The notes below the pieces were generated by a model. That model was given only the letters and a program-made list of their open reading frames with translations, did not search any database and was not told the DNA's origin. 11,948 nt of DNA from Verrucomicrobiota bacterium. Lineage in GTDB: Bacteria; Verrucomicrobiota; Verrucomicrobiae; Opitutales; CG1-02-43-26. Numbering within the stretch: the first letter of the stretch is position 1; each line of letters starts with the position of its first letter. The stretch is taken from assembly GCA_013289195.1 (NCBI GenBank), contig JABDAI010000038.1:1-11948 (forward strand), in the 5' to 3' direction. The position numbers were made by a program, and so were the translations under genes. This document shows positions 1-7,153 of the stretch, piece after piece.

Positions 1-1406
1 CAGTTTTCTGGGTCATAAGTAACTTTTGGGAATATCTTCTCTATTTCAATAATTAATTTTTTTAATATCTTTAAAACTTGTTTACTGTCTTCTTCAATCA
101 ACGCTTTCTTTGTTTCTTCTTGTATTATTCTATGTGTAACTTTCACTTTTCTTTCATTTGCTTTTACTAACGATAATTCCCTGATTTTGCTTACCGATTC
201 TTCTAGTTCTTTGATTGTTTGATTCGTTATATCTGCAATCAATCCAATTGATACTCCTTCCGCATCCATGTAGGCTAGATATTTCAATAATTCCCATGCT
301 TTAGGAGAGTCCTTTTTTAGATTCCTGAATAGCATTTCTACTTCAGGATATATTTCGGCATTTTGACTGTGCCCTTTTTTAGTTCGAAGATAAATTTCAA
401 GAAACTCACTCACGCTTATTAAATGATGCGTTTTCAAATAAGCTACTATTACTGATAACCTAAATGGTGATTCACCTACCACAGTGATTATTGTTTCCGC
501 TTCTTCTTTACTTGTTTTAATCGCTTCCCTTAAATAAAAACTACCTTCTTCTTTTTTAAATCCTTTTATACGGATTGGTTGTATTCCTTCTAGTAAATCT
601 TCATTTCTGGCAGTGATGATTACTTTCCCTGTACGGGGTAAATTTATTAAATACTTTTCTATTCTTTCTTTTGTCTCTACATTATCAAAGATAAATAATA
701 TTCGTTTTTTTTCAAACCGCGCTTCCAAGTTTCCATATACCAAATTTCTAATCATTTCACTGCTTAACCCATTTGTTTTTACCCCCAAAGCCCCAGCAAG
801 ACGAAAAAACTCTTCTTCTATTTGCGTACCTTTTATCCATATGACTTCCCCATCTCCTCTTTGCTTACACTCATTTCCATATTGCACTGCTAACGTACTT
901 TTTCCCATCCCTCCTGCTCCACTTATAAGCACTATGTCTTTTCCTTTTAACCTTTCATCCAAAAGCTCTCTTTTATTTTGCAAATCTACATAGTTTTCAA
1001 TTGGGCTAGGCAGCATTTCTGACAATTGTGTTGTGATTGCATTTAGCCCTTCTTGGGATTGCAAACTATTATCCCCTATTTTGTCTTCCGCCTCTTCTTG
1101 ATCTGCACTCGCCTTACTATTGACTAATACATACCCCATAACCCCTACTATTAACAAAAAGAAACTGACAACACTCCATTCCTTCATACTTTTATAGTGA
1201 TCATTATTTTTATTTACACTCACGATTTCACTGCAGTTTTTATTGTGATAGTCAGGTTCCTGAAAAAATTTAATCCTTCTTCTATTTACTTCCAAATAAT
1301 TATTATCTTTTGCTACATTTCTACCGCTAGTAAAAGCCCTTATTAACATAGGACTATTGTCTTTTTTGACAAAATGGTAATTTCTGGTGATCAGTTTCTT
1401 TAACAT
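1..1406 (-). CDS. NB-ARC-like (STAND) P-loop ATPase with N-terminal membrane segment, partial (C-terminus beyond window)
   Basis: The reverse strand is open from an ATG at 1406 to the left edge (468 codons, no stop). A TAG lies four codons upstream of this ATG, which fixes the 5' limit. After about 75 polar residues there is one hydrophobic segment (residues 77-95, WSVVSFFLLIVGVMGYVLV), then an acidic linker. The nucleotide-binding domain follows: Walker A GAGGMGKST at 163-171 (bases 894-920), Walker B ILFIFDN at 236-242, an IITARN sensor-like motif at 263-268, and a GESPFRLS stretch in place of the GLPL motif. A helical, winged-helix-like part (AWELLKYLAYMDAEG) comes next. This order matches NB-ARC/STAND ATPases, which are signalling switches that usually oligomerise after ligand sensing by C-terminal repeats. 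The sensor would lie beyond the window. The gene starts 47 bases after the TPR gene, so co-transcription is likely. The ribosome-binding site is weak. The P-loop NTPase call is secure; the ligand and role are unknown. Confidence 0.85.
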   Translation of the reverse strand, partial: MLKKLITRNYHFVKKDNSPMLIRAFTSGRNVAKDNNYLEVNRRRIKFFQEPDYHNKNCSEIVSVNKNNDHYKSMKEWSVVSFFLLIVGVMGYVLVNSKASADQEEAEDKIGDNSLQSQEGLNAITTQLSEMLPSPIENYVDLQNKRELLDERLKGKDIVLISGAGGMGKSTLAVQYGNECKQRGDGEVIWIKGTQIEEEFFRLAGALGVKTNGLSSEMIRNLVYGNLEARFEKKRILFIFDNVETKERIEKYLINLPRTGKVIITARNEDLLEGIQPIRIKGFKKEEGSFYLREAIKTSKEEAETIITVVGESPFRLSVIVAYLKTHHLISVSEFLEIYLRTKKGHSQNAEIYPEVEMLFRNLKKDSPKAWELLKYLAYMDAEGVSIGLIADITNQTIKELEESVSKIRELSLVKANERKVKVTHRIIQEETKKALIEEDSKQVLKILKKLIIEIEKIFPKVTYDPEN

Positions 1407-1453
1407 TATTCTAGGCTATTTAGATGGTTTATAATTTCTCGATTTTTGAGTTT

Positions 1454-2681
1454 TTATCCTTTTTCTATTCTCGCTGCCATTCCCATATATTTCACATGTT
1501 TCAAGAGATGTTCAGCAAATGGTTTATCCTCTCGCATTGCTCTGACACACGCTTCCACTATCGATCCATCTACAAAAAATTCAGGATGTTCTTGCGCTAT
1601 TTTTTTAACTAATTCTGCATTGGCTCGAGTAAAATTTTTTATGACTTTATACGGTTTCTTTGCAGATTTCATTATTCCTAAATTTATCGCTTCAAAACAC
1701 AGCATTTGGACAAGTTCTATATTATTCTCTTTATTTTCTGTTCCTTCCAATTCACTCCTAAGATAGCTCTTTTCTATATATCTCTTGACTCCCCACTCAT
1801 ACCTAAACAATCCAACACGACTCCATCCATAATGATCTACTGATTCGACTACATTATTTAAAACCCTCTCTTGAATTTTTTTCTTTAATATTAATAAATC
1901 ATCATCTACCTTCCCTCTCGAACTAATCATCCACCGACATTCCCATTCTACTTTATTTCCATCTCCACAGTCGATTTGTTCTAGTTGTTTTCCCAAATCT
2001 TGTTCGTCAAAGAAATTGGGTTCTAATGATTGAATCCTAGATTTTACTTCTTGGATTAATTGGTAATCTTGAGTGACAAACAAAATGCCATAAGCTTGTT
2101 TGTAATATTCAAGTGCTTTATAGCTATCCCCTAATTTTTGATAAGCTACCCCTATATTATTCAGTGAAGTTGCCACATCGGGGTGATTGCCTGAAAATAA
2201 CACTTGATACATCTTTAGCGCTTCTTCTTTATATTTTAATCCTTTCAGTATATTCTCTTCCCCTCCTAAGTACTTCATACGCCATCCCAACATTACTAAG
2301 TAACATCGCTACATCAAGGTGATTGCTAGGAAATAGCTCTTGGTGCATCTTTAAAGATTTCTCGTAATACTTTAATGCCTTTCGAATATTCTTTTCTCCT
2401 CCTAATTCAATATACGCATCTCCAAGATTGTTAAATGCATTTGCCACCCTAGAACTGCTACTTTTGTTAGTACTTAATCCTTGAGATTCAGTAGAAACGA
2501 ATCGATCACGGACCAAAGGTATAGTTGTATTTATTTCTGCTTGCTGAACTTTATAAAATCCATCGGTGCGACGATTCATAGAAAGCGCAGTAGATGCTTC
2601 ATGAATCATCGATGAAATATCATCGTTTTCTGAGGTCAAAGAAGTCGAAGTATTACGTATTCTTACTTGGGATTCGATCAC
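1454..2681 (-). pseudogene. TPR (kinesin light chain-like) repeat protein, interrupted by one +1 frameshift
   Basis: Two overlapping reverse frames (2681-2229 and 2293-1454) together encode one protein of about 408 residues. A GTG at 2681 is the best start: the frame is closed by a TAA ten codons further upstream and has no ATG before it. The first 80 residues are Ser/Thr-rich and unstructured-looking. Three TPRs follow. The first has NNLGDAYIELGGEKNIRKAL, the second LLSNVGMAYEVL joined to GGEENILKGLKYKEEALKMY, and the third NNIGVAYQKLGDSYKALEYY. The break falls inside the second repeat at codon 138 (CTT AGG AGG, bases 2262-2270): removing one base restores a perfect repeat. The C-terminal 150 residues are helical and not recognised. 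TPRs bind peptides or partner proteins, so the protein could be a partner of the NB-ARC ATPase encoded 47 bases downstream (inference). It may be a pseudogene, a sequencing error or, less likely, a programmed shift. Confidence 0.75.
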
Positions 2682-2739
2682 ATTATTTACAATTTGAATT
2701 TTGTTGATTTAAAATCGAAAATGAGCTCCAATAACATCG

Positions 2740-3168
2740 TTAAAATTGCATGCAGTATAGATATGTGTACCAAAAATCCATGGTATCCTTGTATTCGATA
2801 GCAGCAATGATATGATTAGCATGTTGTCTAAACTCAGCTTCTTTACTCTGAAAAAAACGTATATCTCTTTGCATAATAGCTATACCTTCTTCTGTATTAG
2901 CCGGGCTAACTTTATTTATTGTATTACTACAATACTCCCCTGCCCTCTTATAATACTCGGCTATTTCAGTCAATAATACCGCCTTTGCATTTAAGTTTTC
3001 TTCGGCTAATTGATGGACTTTTTCTCTCTTATCATCAATAAAAATAATTTCTTGTTCTATATTTTTATATAAGTCATCAAACGCTTGAATTGCCTCATCG
3101 CTTTCAATACCCCAAGAAGACAGGCTCATTAAAAGAAATGTTAAAATTACTGTAAGTAATGACTTCAT
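2740..3168 (-). CDS. Small exported alpha-helical protein of unknown function
   Basis: The product is 142 residues. The N-terminus is a clear signal peptide: MKS, then a hydrophobic core (LLTVILTFLLMSLSSWG), with probable cleavage near residue 20. The mature part is almost entirely charged amphipathic helix, rich in Glu, Lys, Ala and Ile (for example KREKVHQLAEENLNAKAVLL), with one Cys in the middle and one near the end. I do not recognise a family; a periplasmic or secreted helical bundle is the most that can be said. No lipobox Cys is seen at the cleavage region. The gene is first of three minus-strand genes, 58 bases ahead of the TPR gene, so it may be co-transcribed with the TPR/NB-ARC pair. 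The ATG at 3168 directly precedes the signal peptide and is a convincing start, although no strong ribosome-binding site is seen. Confidence 0.7.
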   Translation of the reverse strand: MKSLLTVILTFLLMSLSSWGIESDEAIQAFDDLYKNIEQEIIFIDDKREKVHQLAEENLNAKAVLLTEIAEYYKRAGEYCSNTINKVSPANTEEGIAIMQRDIRFFQSKEAEFRQHANHIIAAIEYKDTMDFWYTYLYCMQF

Positions 3169-3252
3169 GATCTATGTTTGCTTTTTAAGTAAATGGTTCC
3201 AAGAAAGATATCCCAGTATTTTATAAGCCATTTTGACATTTCTGTATATCTT

Positions 3253-3483
3253 TCAAAACCAACACACTGTAAGACAGAATCGTACAAATTCTCTTTTTTG
3301 TCTAGAAAAATTTGCACGTCTAAGTTTTATTTTTGAAATCGAATCATAGAATCTACAATGAGGACGAACAATAGCCAATGTTTGCTGCAATGAAGGCCGC
3401 GTAAATTCTGCCCTGTATGCTATGATTCTCGATTGACAATTTTTAAAAAAACAGTAGTGTATCTTTTTGTGATAATTCTTCAT
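3253..3483 (-). CDS. Doubtful small ORF, 76 residues
   Basis: An ATG-started reverse frame encodes a basic, Cys-containing peptide with no signal peptide, domain or repeat that I recognise. The composition (many Arg, Lys, Phe and Cys) is more like translated non-coding DNA than a real protein, and it overlaps an imperfect inverted repeat at 3341-3428. It is listed because it is the only open frame in the spacer. The most likely explanations are a chance ORF or a remnant of a repeated element. Confidence 0.2.
   Translation of the reverse strand: MKNYHKKIHYCFFKNCQSRIIAYRAEFTRPSLQQTLAIVRPHCRFYDSISKIKLRRANFSRQKREFVRFCLTVCWF
3341..3428. repeat. Imperfect inverted repeat, 9-bp perfect core arms
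   Basis: GAATCATAG at 3341-3349 is the reverse complement of CTATGATTC at 3420-3428. Flanking bases extend the pairing imperfectly outward (TTGAAATC against TTGTCAATCGA). The loop is about 70 bases. It could be part of a small non-autonomous element or a regulatory structure, or it could be chance in AT-rich sequence. Confidence 0.3.
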
Positions 3484-3690
3484 ACTGGGTTTTTACATAG
3501 CAAACTTCTTCTTTGGGGAGAAACATCTTTTACCCAAAATAGCCCTAATTCTAACGGACAACTCTAAACCAACTTTTGGCGATCAAAAACAAAAAATACA
3601 ATTTCGAAAGCAGAAGTTTATTGAACCTAATAGTTCTGCTAATCAATAATATCCTTGAGAATAACCTTGCTTGTTATGCATTTGAATAAA

Positions 3691-4012
3691 ATGAAAATGG
3701 AAACTAAATATTCTAATTTAGATTGTCTTTTAGGTGGCTATTTTACACTAGATTGGGATTGTGACTATGATAGTCCCAAAGCAGTGATTCGAGATTTTAT
3801 TGTCGATAAAGGAATGAAAGAAGTTGAAGACGTTATCATTGAACTCAAAATTCTTTTAAACCAAGAGTACACCTCGGAAGAATGGGAATGATGTTTTTGA
3901 TTGTGAATATTATTTTGACCATGAAAAACAATATACCCCGAAAGAATGGCTTGAAAAAGTATTGCAACAATTAGAGGAAGCATTGCTTTTAACAAGAAAT
4001 CAAGAAACGTGA
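3691..4012 (+). pseudogene. CdiI-type contact-dependent inhibition immunity protein, frameshifted
   Basis: The first frame gives LDCLLGGYFTLDWDCDYDSP, then VIRDFIVDKG and LLNQEYTSEEW, and stops at 3891. One frame over, the sequence continues directly as NDVFDCEYYFDHEKQ, then YTPKEWLEKVLQQLEEALL, ending at 4012. Joined, this is about 106 residues with the layout of the CdiI_2 immunity family as I remember it: an N-terminal GGYF.xDWD motif, a D/S-P-xxVIxxF helix, then an xxCxYDP-like strand and a TPREWL-like C-terminal motif. The shift is one extra G in GGG at 3884-3886. Such proteins bind and neutralise a cognate toxin tip in the cytoplasm. No toxin gene is visible, so this is an orphan, probably inactive immunity gene. 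The start is unclear: ATG at 3691 or 3697 fits the family length best, with ATG 3676 and TTG 3655 also in frame. Confidence 0.65.
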
Positions 4013-4071
4013 GTATCACGTGTTATGGTGCATAAAGTATGCCAATTAAATGTAAATTTTATTTCACTCTC

Positions 4072-4212
4072 TTACCATCTATCAGTTTTTAAAAGATAAT
4101 TTAAATATGTCAAAGGCAATAAGAATTGAGCTATTCGTCCTAATAAATCATCGATATTTTTAATAGTCTCATTTGAAATTTCAAGATCAGTAAAATCAAA
4201 CGCCTTCGCATT
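4072..4212 (-). other. Possible C-terminal fragment of an unknown gene
   Basis: The reverse frame ending at the TAA at 4072-4074 reads plausibly as protein for about 46 codons (AFDFTDLEISNETIKNIDD, then LLGRIAQFLLPLTYLNYLL). The plus strand here has no counterpart that looks coding. The readable part abuts the IS5 remnant, so it may be the tail of a gene cut by that element. No family is recognised. This is a weak call based only on amino-acid composition. Confidence 0.2.
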
Positions 4213-4365
4213 TTTAAATAACAATGTAATCGAAAGATTCTTTGTAAGATTAAACAGTTTAGAAGAATTGCAACTCGATATGATAAAACAACTGCGATGT
4301 TTGCTGGTGCTTTTTGTGTTGTTTCAATTATACTCTGGTTGGCTTTTAGGGACAGAACCTGGTAG
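4202..4365 (+). pseudogene. C-terminal remnant of an IS5-family transposase with element end
   Basis: The plus strand reads NNNVIERFF in one frame and continues in the next as KIKQFRRIATRYDKT, then AMFAGAFCVVSIILWL, stopping at 4363-4365. The IERFF-KxKxFRRIATRYDK signature followed by a hydrophobic end in IxLWL is the classic C-terminus of IS5-group DDE transposases; the Glu in IERFF is the last catalytic acid. One T is missing in the run near 4241-4243, which breaks the frame. Upstream the sequence no longer resembles a transposase, so only about 50 codons survive. GGGACAGAACC at 4349-4359 sits just before the stop and is probably the right terminal repeat of the element. The fragment is inactive. 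Confidence 0.65.
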
Positions 4366-4447
4366 TGCTAAATTTTATACATTTATTCTTGACCTTAAGA
4401 TTTGTTATAGACAAATAGGGTTTTAACAAACTATAGTAGAAAAAATT

Positions 4448-4643
4448 ATGAAAGAATTAAAAAAATCGACTTTACCCCTAATAGCCCAACCGCAGGAGCA
4501 AGGACAGCATCAACAGCATGACGTACAAATTGGATCAGGAACGCCAAGAATTATCCATCATCAAAATTCTGAAGAAAAGCAGCCAATCGCTGCTAGATCG
4601 ATTTCTAATTCAATAGGTGAAGATTTAAGGACTCAAGAAATAT
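4448..4643 (+). pseudogene. N-terminal 65 codons of an unknown gene, cut off by the IS6 element
   Basis: An ATG at 4448 opens a frame encoding a hydrophilic, Gln/Ser/His-rich N-terminus (MKELKKSTLPLIAQPQEQGQ at the start). It stays open up to the first base of the IS at 4644; the continuation into the IS stops at 4672 and is not native. No signal peptide or domain is visible. On the far side of the IS lies the 3' flank of a propeller gene on the opposite strand, so the rest of this gene is not adjacent and was removed by deletion or rearrangement. TAGACA (4408-4413) and TATAGT (4432-4437), 18 bases apart, are a possible promoter very close to the start codon. The function is unknown. Confidence 0.45.
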
Positions 4644-4655
4644 GGTTCTGTCGCA
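4644..4655 (+). repeat. Left terminal inverted repeat of the IS6 element
   Basis: GGTTCTGTCGCA, identical to the reverse complement of the right end. Bases beyond the twelfth diverge. Confidence 0.85.
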
Positions 4656-4713
4656 TCTGTGAGAACTTGTGAGATTTTGTGATTTTCAACTATGAAATTT
4701 GCTGTCATAAAAT

Positions 4714-5417
4714 GTGGCTATGGCATTTTCCAATCCATTCAAAGGCTATCAATTTGACAAACATATCATCCTGCAGGCCGTTTATTGGTATTGCCGTTAT
4801 AGCTTGAGCTACCGAGATATTGAAGAACTCATGAATGAACGAGGCGTTGAAGTTGATCACTCTACCATGCAACGCTGGGTTGCAGTTTTTATCCCTTTGA
4901 TAGAGGGACAAGTTAAGCTTCGAAAGAAGCCTGTAGTTAGATCGTGGCGGATGGACGAAACCTATATTAAGGTGAAAGGAGAATGGTTCTATTTGTATCG
5001 TGCCGTTGATAAAGAGGGCAATACTATCGATTTTCTATTATGCAAAAATCGTGATACTGAAGCCGCTAAAGGTTTTTTCAAGAAAGCAATTGAGAATAAT
5101 GGAGTCCCTCTAAAGATTAATATCGATAAGAGCGGGGCTAATTACAGCGGCTTTAGAGGAAATAAACCAGGAACGCAAAAGCGTTGGAGAAAAAGCCTAT
5201 AGAGGTTCGAAGAATCAAGTATTTGAATAACCAAATAGAGCAAGACCACCGCTTTATTAAACGGCTAACGCGACCGATGCTTGGTTTTAAAGCATTTATA
5301 TCCGCCGGGATTACGCTGGCTGGAATCGAAGTTGTAAGAATGATCAAAAAAGGCCAGCTGAAATCGTCCATTTTGGGCCAAAAACCTGTGGAACAATTTA
5401 GGGAACTTTTTGTGTGA
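4714..5417 (+). pseudogene. IS6-family DDE transposase with two frameshifts
   Basis: The product begins at a GTG (4714; ATG at 4720 also possible). It has the family's N-terminal region (NPFKGYQFDKHIILQAVYWY) and helix-turn-helix (SLSYRDIEELMNERGVEVDH). The DDE core follows: first Asp in WRMDETYIKV, second Asp in KINIDKSGAN. The frame then slips by one extra T in the AATTAC run (about 5139-5141). A middle stretch of about 19 codons (NTAALEEINQERKSVGEK) is in the next frame. One extra A in the AAAAA run near 5190 moves it to a third frame, giving KYLNNQIEQDHRFIKRLTRP with the catalytic Glu, and ending at 5417. Removing both extra bases gives 233 residues, the normal size for IS6 transposases, which cut and join IS ends by replicative transposition. 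As read, the first frame stops at 5202 before the catalytic Glu, so the enzyme should be dead. Confidence 0.85.
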
Positions 5418-5472
5418 ATGGGGCCAGCAAAATCAAAATTTAACACACGCGCTTAGGCAGATGTAAAATCCT

Positions 5473-5484
5473 TGCGACAGAACC
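5473..5484 (-). repeat. Right terminal inverted repeat of the IS6 element
   Basis: TGCGACAGAACC on the plus strand, a perfect inverse of the left end. It defines the right boundary of the element at 5484. Confidence 0.85.
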
Positions 5485-5486
5485 TA

Positions 5487-5516
5487 CAAATTTCTTACTG
5501 CTTAGTTCAAGGTTGC
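5487..5516. repeat. Copy 1 of a 30-base 3'-flank repeat shared by two propeller genes
   Basis: This stretch matches 8906-8935 at 29 of 30 positions. It spans the stop region of the propeller gene ending at 5507 and its downstream bases. The IS right end lies immediately beyond it, so the ancestral flank is cut here. Confidence 0.8.
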
Positions 5517-7051
5517 GCTAACAACTCGTGCTCTCCAAATATTATATAACTTTGACCTGCTCCCTGATTAACACCAGGAGCGCCAATTAAGATATCATCT
5601 ATTCCATCTCCATTGATATCGCCAGCTCCACAGACAGAATAACCACTATAATCTTGTAGATTAATGCTATTAATAGCAAAACCATCGGTACCATTCAGTA
5701 CATACAAATACAGATCTGCAGGCCATGGCTTTTTATTACCAAATATTACGTAACTTTGACCTGCACCCTGATTAACACCATAAGCACCAATTAAGATATC
5801 ATCTATTCCATCTCCATTGATATCGCCAGCTCCACTGACAGAATGACCACTGTAATCTTGTGGATTAATTCCATAAATAGCAAAACCATTTTTGCCATTT
5901 ATGGATTGAAGGTTGATGGCTGCAGGCCACGGCCCTTTATTACCAAATACTAGATAACTTTGACCCGTACCGCTAACAGCCTGCGGAGCCCCAATTATGA
6001 TATCATCTATTCCATCTCCATTCACATCTCCCACTTCACTTATTGAGGAACCACTCGCATCCATTGGTTGAATTCCATTTATGGCAAAGCCATTCTTTCC
6101 ATTAAGATCCGTAAGATTAAAACTTGCTGAGGGCCATGCTTGTTTACGACCAAACACGACGTAGCTTTGACCTGTGTTATTATTCCTACCGATAGCACCA
6201 ATTAGGATATCAGCTATTCCATCTTTATTGATATCTCCTGCTCCACTTACTGAAAAACCACTTTGATCGCCTGACTTGATTCCATTAATAGTAAAACCAT
6301 TGTTACCATTCAAATCAGCAAGATTAATGATTGCTGGCCGCAATTGTTTACTACCAAACACGATATAACTTTGCCCTGTCTGATTATTAGCCTGTGAAGC
6401 ACCAATTAAAATATCAGATATACCGTCTCCATTCACATCCCCAGTCCCACTGACAGAATTACCACTCGAATCACTTGGATTAATGCCATTAATTGAAAAA
6501 CCATTACTACCATCAAGATTCTTTAGATTAATTACTTTAGACCATACCCCTTTACTACCAAACACGACGTAACTTTGTCCTATGAAGTTATTTGCCCCAA
6601 AAACACCAATTAAGATATCATCTATATTATCTCCATTCACATCTCCTGCCGCACTTACTGAAAACCCACTTTGATCGCCTGGCTTGATCCCATCAATAGC
6701 AAAACCATTTTTGCCATTAAGATCTGCAAGATTTATTTCTTCAGGCCATTCTTTTTTACTACCAAATACTACATAGCTTTGTCCTCTTTGGTTATTATTT
6801 CCAGAAGCAATTAAGATATCAGCTATTCCATCTCCATTTATATCGCCAGCTCCACTTACAGAATAACCAATACCTTCACTTAGATTATAGCCACTTATTG
6901 CAAAGCCATTAGTGCCATTCAAGTTGATCAGATTAAATACTGCAGGGAAAGTTTTATACTCATCCTCGGCATACATAAACGTGGTAAAAATGCCAACAAA
7001 GGCCGCCGTAAGAATAATGACTGTCGTTTTGGGTTTATAAAAAAATTTCAT
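5507..7051 (-). CDS. Secreted seven-bladed FG-GAP (integrin alpha-like) beta-propeller protein, paralogue 1
   Basis: The product is 514 residues. Residues 1-28 are a signal peptide ending MYA|ED. From about residue 40 there are seven repeats of 65-69 residues with the pattern NLxxLNGxNGFAIxGI, then SVSGAGDVNGDGIDDILIGA, then GQSYVVFGxKxxWP. The DxNxDGxxD loop in each is the calcium-binding loop typical of FG-GAP blades; repeat 2 has DNIDD and repeat 4 NKDG. Seven repeats make one closed propeller, as in integrin alpha heads. The C-terminal tail is short (EHELLAQP), with no membrane anchor or autotransporter barrel. Such proteins are exported and often bind surfaces or partners; the specific ligand is unknown. 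Repeats 6 and 7 share a 49-base exact DNA match. The start ATG precedes the signal peptide, with a TATAAT box 58 bases upstream. It is last in the array, immediately followed by the IS6 element. Confidence 0.9.
   Translation of the reverse strand: MKFFYKPKTTVIILTAAFVGIFTTFMYAEDEYKTFPAVFNLINLNGTNGFAISGYNLSEGIGYSVSGAGDINGDGIADILIASGNNNQRGQSYVVFGSKKEWPEEINLADLNGKNGFAIDGIKPGDQSGFSVSAAGDVNGDNIDDILIGVFGANNFIGQSYVVFGSKGVWSKVINLKNLDGSNGFSINGINPSDSSGNSVSGTGDVNGDGISDILIGASQANNQTGQSYIVFGSKQLRPAIINLADLNGNNGFTINGIKSGDQSGFSVSGAGDINKDGIADILIGAIGRNNNTGQSYVVFGRKQAWPSASFNLTDLNGKNGFAINGIQPMDASGSSISEVGDVNGDGIDDIIIGAPQAVSGTGQSYLVFGNKGPWPAAINLQSINGKNGFAIYGINPQDYSGHSVSGAGDINGDGIDDILIGAYGVNQGAGQSYVIFGNKKPWPADLYLYVLNGTDGFAINSINLQDYSGYSVCGAGDINGDGIDDILIGAPGVNQGAGQSYIIFGEHELLAQP
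5583..5631. repeat. 49-base exact direct repeat, copy in blade 7
   Basis: Identical to 5787-5835, 204 bases away, which is one blade unit. Similarity continues on both sides with few mismatches, so the last two blades of this gene are recent copies or were recently homogenised. Confidence 0.85.
5787..5835. repeat. 49-base exact direct repeat, copy in blade 6
   Basis: Partner of 5583-5631. Slippage or recombination between the two would add or remove exactly one 204-base blade and keep the frame. Confidence 0.85.
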
Positions 7052-7108
7052 AAAAAAATATTGATGATTTAAACATTAGGGTTCCACACAAGAGGAGAGT
7101 TACTTTCA

Positions 7109-7114
7109 ATTATA
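7109..7114 (-). promoter_or_regulatory. Possible -10 box upstream of propeller paralogue 1
   Basis: A perfect TATAAT on the reverse strand, 58 bases before the ATG at 7051. No good -35 hexamer is found at 16-18 bases, so this is tentative. If used, paralogue 1 is transcribed independently of the upstream copies. Confidence 0.25.
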
Positions 7115-7153
7115 TTGTAACATATTATGCAAGCTTTTTATGAAACCCTTGCT

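Larger units (their letters stand above)
3169..3654. other. Intergenic stretch of about 490 bases without a convincing gene
   Basis: Apart from the doubtful small ORF, I see no coding signal on either strand and no tRNA-like cloverleaf or clear intrinsic terminator. The stretch separates the minus-strand TPR/NB-ARC cluster from the plus-strand immunity gene, so it should hold promoters for both directions. I could not identify convincing -35/-10 pairs. It contains one imperfect inverted repeat. Confidence 0.5.
4644..5484 (+). mobile_element. IS6-family insertion sequence (841 bp)
   Basis: The ends are perfect 12-bp inverted repeats (GGTTCTGTCGCA), and one transposase gene fills the interior in plus orientation. 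Length, repeat type and a single transposase ORF fit the IS6 (IS26-like) family. The flanking octamers differ (AGAAATAT on the left, TACAAATT on the right), so the 8-bp duplication expected after simple insertion is absent. The element probably now sits at a recombination or deletion junction. Its right end lies 22 bases from the stop codon of a propeller gene; its left end truncates an unrelated gene. With a doubly frameshifted transposase it should not move on its own. Confidence 0.85.

Noticed and set aside
613..993. Plus-strand open frame of 126 codons
   Set aside because: It lies opposite the Walker A/Walker B region of the NB-ARC ATPase, whose motifs prove the minus strand is coding.
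1424..2322. Plus-strand frames opposite the TPR gene
   Set aside because: TPR motifs on the minus strand explain this region; the plus peptides are low-complexity and unrecognisable.
3765..4019. Minus-strand frame of 84 codons with a hydrophobic start
   Set aside because: It is the shadow of the CdiI-like gene, whose family motifs lie on the plus strand. The apparent hydrophobic segment is antisense to Glu/Lys-rich codons.
5153..5446. Minus-strand frame of 97 codons inside the IS
   Set aside because: Antisense to the transposase C-terminal part that contains the catalytic Glu.
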